Assembly: GCA_007922195.1 (NCBI GenBank)
Contig: ML681994.1
Span: forward strand, 53,340,025 to 53,404,024
From: Podocnemis expansa
Taxonomy: Eukaryota; Chordata; Testudines; Podocnemididae
Direction of reading: 5' to 3'
DNA: 64,000 nucleotides
Within the stretch, counting starts at the first letter, position 1. Each line of letters opens with the position of its first letter. Shown here piece after piece: positions 13,222-24,689 of the stretch. The notes under the pieces are model-generated. The model ran no database searches. It saw only the letters and a program-made list of their open reading frames with translations, and was not told the origin of the DNA. The translations under genes and the position numbers were made by a program.

Positions 13222-13349
13222 CTTAGGTGCTCATTAAAATAACATGTGAATGGCTGTGAACCAACTTCCAGCTTCCAGTACTCCTGCCAGCGTGTGACAA
13301 TCTCAGAATTCTTCTCATTTTCTCTTTCACAGGGAGGGATGTACGAACA
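13222..13349 (-). CDS. KCNMB4: KCNMB4 exon 2 (extracellular loop)
   Basis: On the minus strand an acceptor AG at 13351-13350 is followed by 42 codons plus AG, then a GTAAGT donor at 13221-13216. The translation opens [11 protein letters not shown] and closes [13 protein letters not shown], matching the human beta-4 loop that follows NPK in exon 1. Exon 1 ends in phase 0 and this exon begins in phase 0, so the join is in frame with no stop. The exon supplies three further loop cysteines and the aromatic WQEYWK stretch. It leaves a split Arg or Ser codon (AG plus one base) to be completed by exon 3. It is short and lacks an internal start codon, so a simple ORF scan would miss it. Exon 3, which should hold the RTHDEI-type stretch and second membrane helix, was not seen in 1-13221. 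Confidence 0.95.
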
Positions 13350-13929
13350 CTGTCAAAAGAGGTTCCAAAACAGAATTATTTCTGTACTCAACAATAAAAG
13401 GCATCATTCTTGCTGGATTTTCTTCACCAAATTCACACATACTGATAAAGACTGAACCTAATGTACACAAGCCTTCCAACAGAGTACAAAATGTTAGCTG
13501 ACCATACCTTAATCACTAATTGCTCAATATTTATATTGGACATGAATGTTTTAATGTTCAGTAGTGAAAGATAAATCTACTACATGCTTTATTAACTTTA
13601 ATACAACTTTCTCTATCTCCCACACAGCTCCATCCTTCCAGGAAACATGTTGCTGTTTTCATGTTGACATTAAGGAAGACTAAAAAGATAGAAATAATTT
13701 TCACAGGGTTTCAAGCTAGCTGTATTCATTGAAAACTAGATATGATTGCAAACATATAAGAGAAGCAGCATCACGTGTTTCCTTTAAAAGTGTAAGAATA
13801 ACATACTGATCATAATAATAATGTGACTACTACAGCAAACTTTCTCCAATTGATCTTAAAACATTGCACAAAAGACAAGTATTATCACAGGTTTACAGGT
13901 GTAAGGTTTTCAGGAACCAGGAATTTAAA

Positions 13930-14170
13930 ATCCCAACTCAGCAAAACAGTTAAATACTTGCTTAAATGAAACCGAATTCAACAGGATTTGAGAACGTGTT
14001 TAACTGTTTTGCGGCACTGGGCCCAGATGCCTGATTCAGAGTCTACTGAAGTCACTGGGAGTCTTAATTGACTTCAGTGGGTTTTGGATCAGGTGGCCTT
14101 AAGTGACTTGTTGCAGGTCACACACAGTAGAGAAGAACCCAAGTGCCCCATTTAACCAAGCCACCTCCAT
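13930..14170. repeat. Old amniote repeat plus MIR-like tail
   Basis: TTAAATACTTGCTTAAATG, GACTTCAGTGGG and TTGGATCAGG recall an old reptile interspersed family, also seen at 12250-12375 and 29150-29230. AAGTGACTTGTTGCAGGTCAC is MIR-like. Family name not assigned. Confidence 0.4.
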
Positions 14171-14723
14171 CCATACCACTTAAAGACATAATACTAGAAT
14201 TAGTGCCACTGTTTTTTCTTCAAAGAAACATTGTTTCCTCAGCACACAGGCATAATCCTTCAGTCATCAATAGTCATCCTATCCAGCCATAAGAGAGAAA
14301 ATTTCCCCTTGTGTTTGTAATACTCAATAGGAAAAGGAGCACTACAGATAATTACATTGCTTTGTTTACCTAAGTAATAACAGCCATTTTTATTTACTGC
14401 CCCCTCCTGTAACCACTCACTGAGCACAGTTACATGCGCACATTGCACACCATGGCCTGGGAGCTGCAGCAACAGGGCCTATTTCTAGAGAGACCCATGT
14501 GATGGACTGAAGCCAGATGAAGGATTTCCACTCCCTTAGGAGTAGCAGCAGACAGCGTCCAAGGCTCAGGGGAGGCTGCTGCAGGTCTCTCCACAGTAAG
14601 CAGAGAGGGCAATTGACAGGAAAGGCTGTGTCCTCCGTTTGAAGATAAGACAGCTGTGAGGAAAGGCTTTTATTAGGTTGCTGGTTGGAGCTTTTCTAGC
14701 ATCCCATCTGGTGAGCTTATGCC

Positions 14724-15285
14724 CAGGGCTTAATTAACCCAGGAACTTTAGGGGCTGCAGCCCCAGGTAAAAGGGGAACCCTGCCACCCTGCAAAAATCT
14801 GGCCCTGGCCTGAGTGACAGTGTAGGCCTGCGCCGGCCAGGCCCCTGTGGCTGAAGTTGGCCCGGCCAGTCTGCCAGGCCTCGGGCAGCCCCAGAGTGGG
14901 GACCCGACAGTGCTCCCAGCCCCAGAGTACCATCATCGGCCCACCCCCTCTTCCTTGACGGGTGGGGTGGGCTGCCCCACCAGCAGACGGGGTTGGGGCA
15001 GGAGCGCCATGGCCTCTGGCCTAAGCAGGTGCTCTGGGCTTGGCCCTAGCACTGAGCACCAGCCTGCCCCACCCCGGTGGCTGGCCCCTGGGTCCCCCCA
15101 ACAGAGTCAAGTCCCTGGTGCCAAGTGCTGGCCTGTCCCATGCTGTTGGTCTCAAAGCCGGTGTGCCTGAGCACTGCCATGCCCCACCTCATTGCACCCC
15201 CAGGCTGGCTACTACCATGGGGGCGGGGGGTACAGGCCATGAAAGTGGGCAGCCCAGGACCCCCAGGTGCCTCAATCTGATGCTG
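14724..15285. mobile_element. GC-rich hAT-type MITE, about 560 bp
   Basis: It starts CAGGGCTTAATTAA and ends (reversed) CAGCATCAGATTGAGG. The flanks CTTATGCC and TTTATGCC agree at 7 of 8. The interior is GC-rich and non-coding. Confidence 0.65.
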
Positions 15286-15444
15286 TTTATGCCTCCATTC
15301 CAATACTGAACTTCTTCAAGCTTTCCAGAGTTGGAAGTCTGTCTCCATTAGATCACTGTGAACTTTTTATTGGTAAAAACAAGTTAGGAATCATCAGTCT
15401 GATCTAGAAAAGCTTAGTTATTTCTTCACCTTACACATTGACAA

Positions 15445-16164
15445 GTTCCAAAGGGGTAGCTGTGTTAGTCTAGTTCAGTAAAACAAATAAGGAGTCCTGT
15501 GGCACTTAAAGACGAATAAATTTATTTATCACATGAGCTTTTGTGGGCAGGGCCATGCGCTGGGGGAGGTGGGGCAGGCCAGCTTAAAGGCTGGCCTTGC
15601 ACTCCTGCCCCACCCCTGAGCCAGCTATTCTGCCCCCAGGGATGGAGAAGGCTGGTCTAGGGGCTGAGCTCTGCTCTCCTGCTCCACCTCTTGGCTGGCC
15701 CTCCCTGCTCCAAAGGCAGAACAGCCAGCCCAGGGGAGGGGCAAGAGACAGAAGCCTGGCCCCTGGGCTGGCTGTTCCCTGTCCTAGGGACAAGGCAGGG
15801 TGGATCAGCCCAGAGCAGAGGCTGGCTTTGTGCTCCCAGCCACACCTCACTTCCATCGGCTTCATGCTAAAGGCACTGGGGAAGGGGGTGGGAGACAGTG
15901 TGGCCATGGGGCGCAGTGGTGTGGGCCCCATGCTTCTCTGCTCATGGCAGGACAGAACAAGGCCCAAAGACCAGTGGGGCCAAGGGTGATTTCCCTTCTC
16001 AGTCTCCCCAAGGACAGCCCTGTTTGTGGGAGACAATCCCACTTTGTCAGGCACTTTGAAGATGGTAAATTGCCCTATCTTCAAACCATCTGACGAAGTG
16101 GGCTTGTCTCCCACAAACGCTCATGCAATAAATGCGTTAGTCTTTAAGTGCCACAGGATGCCTT
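15445..16164. repeat. Penelope-type inverted pair carrying a nested MITE
   Basis: The left arm is at 15445-15547 (CAAAGGGGTAGCTGTGTTAG to GAGCTTTTGTGGG) and the right arm is at 16023-16164 (CCCACTTTGTCAGGC to GTGCCACAGGATGCC). The hAT-type MITE 15548-16022 sits between them. Confidence 0.78.
15548..16022. mobile_element. 475-bp GC-rich hAT-type MITE
   Basis: The ends are CAGGGCCATG and (reversed) CAGGGCTGTCC. Perfect 8-bp flanks TTTGTGGG lie at 15540-15547 and 16023-16030. It splits a Penelope-type palindromic repeat exactly at these bases. Open frames inside follow from its GC content. Confidence 0.9.
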
Positions 16165-16590
16165 GGCTATGTCCATACATACATCATTATTTCAAAATAA
16201 GTTATTTCAAAATGAGTTATTTCGAAATAAAGTTAATTTGAATTAAGAAAATGTTAATTCAAATTAAGGGGAAGCCTGCTATCGAAACAGCTGTTATTTT
16301 GAAATGGTTATTTCAAAATAACGCCGTTGGGACATGTTGTTTCAAAACAGTTGTTTCGAAACAATGGTGTTTCAAAACAACATGTCCCAATGGCATTATT
16401 TCGAAATAACCATTTTGAAATAACAGACATTTTGAAATGAATGAGGTTTAAGCTGCTTCAAAATGATGGTTCTTATTTTGAAATGACAGAGCCTGTCATT
16501 TCGAAATAAGAAAACATCGTGTGGATCTAATCTTTTTTATTTTGAAATAACCAGTGTTATTTTGAAATAAAAAAGACATGTGGGCATACC
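16165..16590. mobile_element. Palindrome-rich MITE (TTATTTCGAAATAA words), 426 bp
   Basis: The ends are GGCTATGTCCATACAT and (reversed) GGTATGCCCACATGTC, flanked by CCTT at 16161-16164 and 16591-16594. It is inserted at the end of a Penelope-type palindrome. A strong internal hairpin is centred near 16355, with arms containing TTGGGACATGTTGTTTC. Confidence 0.82.
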
Positions 16591-17089
16591 CCTTGTTTGT
16601 TTTGGTTATTTCTGTCAGCATCCACAGCTATTGTGGATAACTCCTACATTCTAACCTGAAACAAAGTGCAAATTCTTCCTCACTTGTTTAAATTTAAATT
16701 TCTTCCTTTTTCATAACAAAGCCACTCCCATTTGCCCAGCCACACACATATATAAAGTTACTGTCACACAGAGCTCTTTACACCCTCATGCTGAGAAGAG
16801 GATCCTGCTCAAAGATGCTTTTCCAGGTTTGTCCTTTTAGAAATCGGTAGCTGAACAACTATCATTCTGCAGATAGGGAATGCTGAAACAGAAAACAATG
16901 CAAGATTTTTTGTTGCTTTTGTTATGTCAAATTTAAAATCAGTTCCCTGATCCCATATGTCTTGGTTCAATAATGTGGTTTGGGACTCCACTGGGCCCTG
17001 GCCTTTAGGACTATCACATCCCCAGGGATCTTTCTGATCGGAGGAAGGGTTAGAACTTCTTAGCTGCACTGGAGTGTTCCATTTATGAG

Positions 17090-18075
17090 TGTGTCATGGG
17101 AAACCCCCCTGGAGTATGATCTGTATAACTATTCTGTTCACTTTTACGATGTAATTGTGTGGTTCAATGCAAAATATGCCAAGCAACATTCCTTTTTGAA
17201 TGTTCATAACATGCTCTATATTATTGTTTTGATGTTACATTTCCTGCAGCATCATGTATCCGTACAGACGTGAAACACATTCCCATGTATTAGGGGGGAG
17301 GCTAACACTCAAAGCTGTCTCCCAGCCCATACACAATAACGATGCATCATGAAGGCTATGCAAACTGCAGGCTTCTTCCAGAGAGGAAAAAGATCACCTC
17401 AGCCCAGGAAGAGGGGAAGCTAAAGGGGGTCTGATATAGTCACACATGGAAATGAGAGGGGCTTTTTGCTAGAGAAACTCCATCTTGAAACATTTCTACT
17501 AACAAACCCAATCTGTGCCCTGCCCAGCGAAAGGCACAGGCTGGCTGCTAAACCATCATTCAGCCAAACATTGTGAGCATGTCTGTACACTAAAATGTGA
17601 GATTCATTCTAACCTTAGGTTCAATTTGCTAGTTGTTAATTCCTGACTGTGTTATTACATGAATGTTCACTGATTTGCTATATACTCATTTAAAAATCAT
17701 GTTCTAATCAATAAACTAGTGTTTATTTTATCTAAAGCTGTGTGAATTTTAGAGAGGGCAAATCAGCAACAACTGGGTGTATGTTTTGTTTTGGTTTTTT
17801 TTGATAAACTGGTGAGCTGGAGTCTACAAGCCTGCAGGTATCTGGGAAGGGTCTCAATCCTGCAGCAAGGAAGTTGCTGGTGGTGCTCGATGGTGGACTG
17901 TCACCTGAGTGGCTGGATAGCACATACCCACTGCCAATTACACACAGGAAGCTGGTATGGGCTGACCCAGGAACGGGTGGCCACCTGGCAAAGTGGGGTA
18001 TGTTGGCATCCAGAAAGTGGTGATAGGGGAGGCACAGCAGCAACCCAGACCAGATTCTGAGAGGGTGACATCACA
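17090..18075 (+). repeat. LTR-like element with poly(A) signal
   Basis: It begins TGTGTCATGGG and ends GGGTGACATCACA. AATAAA occurs near 17710, followed by a T/G-rich downstream region, as expected for an LTR R/U5 junction. No matching flanking duplication was seen, so the borders are tentative. Confidence 0.5.
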
Positions 18076-18733
18076 GACAATTATTGGGCATGAGGCTTCT
18101 GCACCTCTGTCCCATGCTACATTTACTCAGGTTGAAACTAGGAGACATTCTTTGGGCCAGAAAATAGCATAGAGCCCCTGCCTTGGGAGTGAGGAGGAGT
18201 CTGCTTGGTCTGCCTATTAAGCTATGTTAATTTTGTTGTAGTCATGACTTTTGCCTGGTGTGGTATTTGAGTTCTGTTGAAGATGTTTGGAGATCACTTC
18301 TTTTACAGCTGGACCATCCCAGGCATCTTCTGGAGCTCCTGCTGAGGCTTCTATGGGATGAACTTTACAGGCACCTCACAGTGCCTGACAGGAAAAGTAA
18401 GGCACAAAGATTTCCTTGGTGAAAATTCCAAATTGCGTACACGAGATCCCTCATTACTCAGGCTGAGTGGACACAGCTCAGCTATACCAATACCACAACT
18501 ATATTTCCGATCTGACAATGCTTGTTGCCAGGCTGCAGAATGACAGAGCAATGAGCATTATTTTTCTAAATAGCATATGCACCTCAGTTCACCTGGTTGC
18601 AGTTATCCTGTCTGACTTCAAGATGTTAAGTCAAAGAAGGATGTCAGAAGGGAAACAACAAGCAAAAATAATAACAGCATAATGAAGTGCCAGTCCAGGA
18701 AACACCAGGTGTCTATGAGGAAACAATAGGGAA

Positions 18734-18910
18734 CAGTGCTGGAACTAGGAATTTAGGCACCCAAGGCACATCTGGAGTGGAACACGCCCTGAGAACAAGC
18801 AGCATTGAAGCAAGCAGCACAGAATATGCCCTTTGACTGAGTAATGAACTGGAGCTGCTCCGGGGCACCCAACACAAAGCCCCAGTTGCCCCATCCAAGT
18901 TATGGTCCTG
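18734..18910 (-). mobile_element. 177-bp hAT-type MITE
   Basis: The ends are CAGTGCTGGAACTAGG and (reversed) CAGGACCATAACTTGG. The 8-bp flanks ATAGGGAA and ATGGGGAA agree at 7 of 8. It is close in length and sequence to 39774-39951. Confidence 0.82.
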
Positions 18911-19199
18911 ATGGGGAATACCCCAGCTGGGCTCCAAACAGTTTGGCAAGGTTTACTTTTCTATTTTTGAAGCCCAGATCAAAGGGGATACTGAACAATT
19001 AAATGATCCCTGGCCTAAAACAGCTAAGAGGGTTGAGTGAGTTGCTGTGGATAGCCCAAAGGGCAACCAACACTGACAGGAATGCAAGGAGATACACAGA
19101 AACCACACTGCAGCAGGGCAGGTGGTGTCTTTGAATCCACAGATGAAGGTAACTAACTAGGCTAAGGGAGCCTATCAAATATGAAGATATAGAAATAGG

Positions 19200-19450
19200 G
19201 AAATATGCATTAACCTTTTTGTTTAATCCCTTTGTTTTGTGTGTTGACATACCTTTGGGTGAATGAATAAAAAGTGCTTTGTGTGAAGAAACTGATTTGG
19301 AGTCACTTTTATCAGCTGTTACAGTGTCCCAGAGGAATAAACGTAGCAGGGGCCAAATCCAGTATAGGATGCAGCCTTCCACCTTATCAGCTGTGTTAAC
19401 CTGACAGCCCCAAGGTCTAACCTCGGAGCAGTAAGCCCACAGGACTCCAC
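19200..19450. repeat. LTR-like fragment
   Basis: GAATGAATAAAAAGTGCTTTGTGTGAAG followed by a CTGTTACAG end recalls the R/U5 end of reptile retroviral LTRs. It is short and borders are unknown. Confidence 0.3.
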
Positions 19451-19689
19451 ACAGTGAAGAATGAAGGAAGTGAAGCCTGTCCCCAAAGGTCTGCACTTGA
19501 GAGACAGTAAAAGAGGTTTGAAGTGTGGTTCACGCTGTAAACATACTCATTTAAATATTTATAAGATCTTCAGAAAACTGCAGTCATCTTTGTATTATAA
19601 TATAATTGTAGAGGTGGAGGGAAAGCAGTTGAGAACCTTCCCTTCTGGTGCCTAGAATAGCATTAGTGAGAAAAGTCTGTCCTACCTCG

Positions 19690-20405
19690 TAAGTTACAGA
19701 ATCATAGGGTTGGAAAGGATCTACGGAGGTCATCCAGTCCAACAACCAGCTTAAGGCAGGACCAACCATAACTAAACCATCCTTGCCACAGTTTTGGCAA
19801 GCTACACTTTGAAAACTTCTAAGGATACAAATTCCACCACCTTCCAAGGTAACAGTGCCATAACGCGGTTTTTGCCACTCAGGGCGCGTTCCAATTGAAA
19901 CACACCCCTTCCCATTAGTGGTGCTTAGAGCCGGCACCTCAAAGCCTGCCCCTTTAATACAGCAGCTCCATTGAGCCACTCCGGGCCGCCTGGAGCTTTG
20001 CCACGTTGTAGTCACAGCTCTGCTAGGTAACCCAGTCCAGTGCTTCACTACCTTCTTTGCAAAAAAGTTCTTCCTTATATCCAGCCTAGACCTACCCACA
20101 CTGCATCTTGAGACCATTGCTCCTAGTTCTGTCATCTGCCACCACTGAGAACAACCTAGTTTTGTCCTCTCCAGAACCCCCTTTCAGGTAGTTAGAAGCT
20201 GCTATCAAATCCCGCCCTGCACCGCACCCCGTGCCCCCAACACACACATTTCTCCTCTGTAGACTAAACAAGCCTAGTTCCCTCACCCTCTCCTCATAAG
20301 TCATGTGTTCCAGACCCTTAATTGTTTTTGTTGTCCTCTATTTTCCAATTTGTCCACATCCTTTTGGGGGCGGGGGGGGCATATAACTGGACACATGATT
20401 GGACC
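19690..20405 (-). pseudogene. CR1 LINE 3' fragment, minus strand
   Basis: The plus strand shows the reverse of a CR1 3' end: GAATCATAGGGTTGGAAAGG, GGTCATCCAGTCCAAC, GCAGGACCAACC. Further on, minus-strand codons read TYEERVRELGLFSLQRR, the CR1 ORF2 C-terminus. A 170-bp hAT-type insert splits it at 19853-20022. Confidence 0.85.
19853..20022. mobile_element. 170-bp hAT-type MITE inside CR1
   Basis: The ends are CAGTGCCATAACGCGG and (reversed) CAGAGCTGTGACTACAA. The flanks CAAGGTAA (19845-19852) and CTAGGTAA (20023-20030) match at 7 of 8. Removing it rejoins CR1 sequence. Confidence 0.85.
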
Positions 20406-22210
20406 ATTATTAATTACTGAAAAGCCTACAGGTCCTAATCAAGAACAGGACATCATAGTGCTAGACAAGTTTCAAATGCACTGTAGGAGTCAGCCTATTC
20501 CCCAAAAAAGATACACAGACAAGCCAAACAAAGGTGGATAGGAAATTGGAGGCATGGAGAAGTGAAGCAACTTCCCAAGGTTGCACAACATATCACTGAC
20601 AGAGATGAGAATGGAACTCACGTCTACTTAGTGCTGTTCACTAGACCAAACTGCCTCTCAGCTTCCAGTGGAAACTGAGTGTGCAGAACCTTGCATTTTC
20701 AAATCAGGCCAGAAAAATGGGCCTGATGCTTCCACTGGCAGCTCTCTCCAGCTTCAAGGGGAGCAGGATTATGCCCATCATTTATGCAAAAAGGTTTTTT
20801 TATTTGAAGCTGTTTTAAATCTCAAACAAAAGATGCCCAATACAAGAAGGGCACCTCATGCACTGCAGCTATGTCATTTCCATTAAGCTTTGACTGGATG
20901 TCTTTATGCACCAGTTATTTGATCACACTACTTGCTACCTCTTTTCAGAAGATAAGTGTTATGTTTTAAATAGCTAGGGTCATGATGATAATTGTGTTTC
21001 AGAGAAGACTAGCCAGAGAACATTTCCTTCCCTTCTTAATTCCCTTGCTAGGACTTGCCATAATATAATAGCATTAGAATATTGCAGACAGTAAATTGTG
21101 TCCATTACTGCATGTCTCCCGGGACACAGAGGCTCACCATCACTGAGTAGCTTATAACATGTGCTGTAATGGTTCAATAGCACTATACAGTTAAGTAAGT
21201 GCTTCTTTGCATTCCTAACAGTACTGCTCATCAGAAAGGATGTGTATACTGCATGGTGCATCCAAGGTGTGGCTCTAAAGACCCAGTAAGACTTCCCCAA
21301 ACAGACCATTTTCCAGTGCTTCGATAACTAACAACCAGAAAAACGAGATTCAGTATAAATTCTTTAGATTCTACTAATATTAGCATGTGTTTTAACTGAA
21401 ATCAAGGACCCTGATTACCTCATCAATTGCTAACAGCCACCAGAGAAACCAGTGGAAGTTATGCATGCCACCAAAAGAATCACTTGTCCTTTGTGTTTCG
21501 GGTCAGAAAACTATCATTATGCTTTGATCACCATGCGCCCTCTGAAAGCATGGCTAGCATTTAGATGAAGGTCAGACCTGGTCTACAGCTTTTACTGATC
21601 TGACTACCTCTAGTGGGTTGATTAATTTGGAATGACCAACATGCTTTGCTGTGAGTACACTGTGTATAGTGCTAACTGCAGAATTCCTTCTTCCCTCACC
21701 CCCTCCACATACTGCATTAAATTACAAATAGTCTTAGTCAGAAAGCTAATAAATGTAAGGTGTTTGAAACTAAAATGGGGATCATTGGATGCCTTATGAT
21801 CATTTGTTTATTTCTACACAAGCAGCAATGCCCATTTTTGGTGGAAGTTTTCCCATCCTCCCTTCCTTGACTTAGCCCTGTCTGAGTTGTGATGGAGTTG
21901 AAGGAATAATCCTGCACTGTTGAATGAGTATGAAAATAAATGAAAAAAGAGTTTTTGGAAGTTTACTTGGGGCACAACTCCATAACTGCATGCCCTAAAA
22001 TGTATTGTAGCACTATAAAATTATGTCCTTCAAATATGGTCTTGGTTACCCAGCATCAGGTAATGAAATTCCTCCCTTGTTCCAGACTTTTGTTTGCAAA
22101 GATGATTCAGGATCCAATTCAATAGAAGTGGTAGGGAACAGATATAAAAGCTTAGCATGCATATAGGTATATTAACATTCATGACTTGCACTTCACTATA
22201 GGTACATTCC
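20406..22210. other. Intron 1 DNA, one MIR-like piece only
   Basis: No coding exon was recognised. Apart from 20545-20665 nothing stands out. Confidence 0.5.
20545..20665 (-). repeat. MIR-like SINE, reverse
   Basis: GAAGCAACTTCCCAAGGTTG and CACTAGACCAAACTGCCTCTC match the reversed MIR sequence. Confidence 0.75.
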
Positions 22211-22218
22211 CATTTGAG

Positions 22219-22373
22219 CAGGAGCACTGCTGGCTCAGGAAAAGACCCGGGGCTCAGCATGCTGGGACTCGGGGCTCACGCCACCACCTCTGCAGCTGCC
22301 ACTACAGGCAGCCCAGCAGCGGACCCAGGGCTTGGGCTCAAGCCCCACAAGCCTGGTATCAGCAAGGCCCCTG
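22219..22373. mobile_element. 155-bp hAT-type MITE
   Basis: The ends are CAGGAGCACTGCTGG and (reversed) CAGGGGCCTTGCTGA. Perfect 8-bp flanks CATTTGAG lie at 22211-22218 and 22374-22381. Confidence 0.9.
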
Positions 22374-23224
22374 CATTTGAGCCTCTCTTCAAAAGTCTTA
22401 ATAAAATGATGGATCTCTGAACCGATATTTGGATCAGTGAGAACATGCCCCAAGGTCTTGTGGGAGAACCAAATACAGGGTCAGATGCTGGTATGGGTCT
22501 CTTGAGTCTTGGGATATGGACTCTGGGAGCAACTTACTCCACCTCAGAAGAGAGGTAATACCTACACATCACTCAATAGGCATCCAGCTATGATGAAATA
22601 AGGAGCAGAATTGAAAGGTTCTGAGGGGAATTCTCTCCAACCTAAAGGACAATGGTGACAATACAAGACAGCAAGAAGAGCAGAAGATGAATGAAGGTGA
22701 AGGGTGAAGTGAACAAATGTGGAGGAAGGGAAATAAGAATCCACATATCTACATAATGAGACACTGGTCTCTTTATCTATACTAGCTTTAGTCCAAATCT
22801 CATTCAGAAATCATGAACAATTCCACCTGCTTGGGTGTCTGCTAAACAAATTGCCACATACTAGTTATTCCACAGGACCACTGCCTCAATGCACAAAATG
22901 GACCGTGGTTGCAGAAAGAATCAGGATTACACAGTAAAGGGGGATGCTGTCTGCCTCATGTTGCAGAATTCAAAGTGTGAGGTGAATGAGGGAGGGGATA
23001 GCAGAAAGAGAGGACATTTATGTGGTTAAGGCATCAAGACCACCCAAGAGAATGAAGTGTCTCAGCTTCACCAGAGTTCTTCTGTGAGGCTGGGCAAATC
23101 ACTTAAACCAACATGTTTATAGTTGGCCACTGTGTATTCTCCATATTCTTGGTGCCTATCTTGAAACCCCCAAGCTCTTGTTTACAGAAGTGACAATCAT
23201 TTAGAACTGCAAATGAACTCAGTA

Positions 23225-23400
23225 AGACCTGTGATTACTCAGGACCCCTGGCAGTAAGGCAGAGGTTAAGAAGAATGAGTCCATGACTGTGAATCAGGAG
23301 TTCCTGGCTTTGCCACTGATCTATGAAGACTTCCACAAGTCACTTTGCTTTGCTTTTCAGTTCCCCTATCTATGAGCTAGATAGTGAGCAGGTATTATTT
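23225..23400 (+). repeat. MIR-like SINE
   Basis: AATCAGGAGTTCCTGGCTTTG, CCACTGATCTATGAAGAC and CACAAGTCACTT follow the MIR order. Confidence 0.7.
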
Positions 23401-23674
23401 TGTTTAAGTATGCTCTGGGTACTTGTGTCTTTATATAGATTATACAATACACAAATAGAACTATGGCCCAAGAATTAGATAGCTATATGAGGACTTGGAA
23501 TCTGTTTTATATATCTCCATCACTCACACTGTGGTATCTGAACACTTCATAATTTTGATATTTATCCTCTCCGCACCTCTATGGCCCAGTCAATGCTGCA
23601 GAAAAATTCAGTGGTAGTCAATGTGAGTTATGCGAGCTACTTTGCAACTCTGCATACCCTCCATAACTGCTGTT

Positions 23675-24110
23675 GCCAAGTCCCAAAGGGGCAGTTGTGT
23701 TAGTCTAGTTCAGTAAAACAAACAAGCAGTCCTGTGGCACTTATAGATAAAGCCCTGCAAATATGCAGATATCCACGGCTATCTGCATTATATTCCCATC
23801 CACGGATACAACATGGATATCCGCAGACCATTTCTTGCAGATACAGATTGGCTACAAGTCCACATATTTTCATCTTCACAGAGCTAGAGCGCTGTAAGTA
23901 CACAGATATCTGCAGACATTTGCATTATATCCGCATCCGCGGATACAACACAGATATCTGCAGACCTTCTCTTGCAGATGCAGATCGGATACAGATCCAC
24001 ATACTTCTATCTGTGAAGGGCTCTACTTATAGGCTAACAAATTTATGTACCACATGAGCTTTCATAGGAGAAAATCCCTCTTCATCAGATGCTTTGAAGA
24101 TGGGGGAACT
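23675..24110. mobile_element. Penelope-like (Neptune-type) terminal repeat, split by a MITE
   Basis: CAAAGGGGCAGTTGTGTTAG, TCCTGTGGCACTTATAG, then after the insert GCTAACAAATTTATG, CACATGAGCTTTCATAGGAG and CATCAGATGCTTTGAAGATG. This word order recurs at least eight times in the window, often as inverted pairs. A neighbouring GIY-YIG coding piece supports the Penelope assignment. Confidence 0.7.
23747..24024. mobile_element. 278-bp hAT-type MITE inside the Penelope repeat
   Basis: Perfect 8-bp flanks ACTTATAG lie at 23739-23746 and 24025-24032. The ends are ATAAAGCCCTGCA and (reversed) AGAGCCCTTCACAG. The interior is two imperfect copies of a unit rich in GCAGATATCC, ATCCGCGGATA and TGCAGATACAG. 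Confidence 0.88.
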
Positions 24111-24317
24111 TACAGAATGGGAGGGAATAAATGCAGGAACATGGGATCAGGTCACTGTAACAGCAAATCAAAGCAGTTGTTAAGATTCAAACACTAGGGA
24201 ACAACAGAGAAAGATGAGGTCAAATCACTTGTTGTACTGAGAGAAAAATCCAAGACTTGAAGCAATTCAATCAAATTTGCAAATAAATATGATCTCCACA
24301 GCTTCTCTTTGAAGCCT

Positions 24318-24560
24318 TCATCTAGTATTCATCTGTCTGAGCACCGCACTTAGTAAATCATCAGTGGAGTGATCACGAAGATTGAAATGCTGACCCACTA
24401 GTTTTAGAATGTTGTGATTTTTAGTGTCAGATTTGTGCCCATTTATTCTTTTGTGCAGCAGAGACTGTCCTGTTTGTCCAATATATAAGGCAGAGAGCAT
24501 TTCTGGCACATGATTGCATAAATCACATTGGTCGATGACTTCCTAACTCCCGTTCAGCAC
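24318..24560 (-). pseudogene. Penelope-like element GIY-YIG endonuclease fragment
   Basis: Minus-strand codons read SALYIGQTGQSLLHKRINGH, then KSDTKNHNILKLVGQHFNL and RDHS. The YIG with a downstream R and H matches the GIY-YIG nuclease domain at the C-terminus of Penelope retroelement proteins. Just upstream NVIYAIMCQKC appears in another frame, so a frameshift lies between them. No reverse transcriptase was seen nearby. The domain would nick target DNA; this copy is a dead fragment. Confidence 0.82.
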
Positions 24561-24689
24561 AGTCTCTTCATTGTGCTGTGCCAAGTGAGGGGATGGTTTT
24601 ATTAAGTTAATTTCCAGATCAACCTGGCATGCCTTAACTGACAGCAAAGTGATCTGGAAAGATAGATCTGACAGTGGTGACTTTGCTGC

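Noticed and set aside
15584..16114. 176-codon open frame on the minus strand
   Set aside because: It lies in the GC-rich hAT MITE 15548-16022 and a palindromic repeat; low-complexity translation with no family match.
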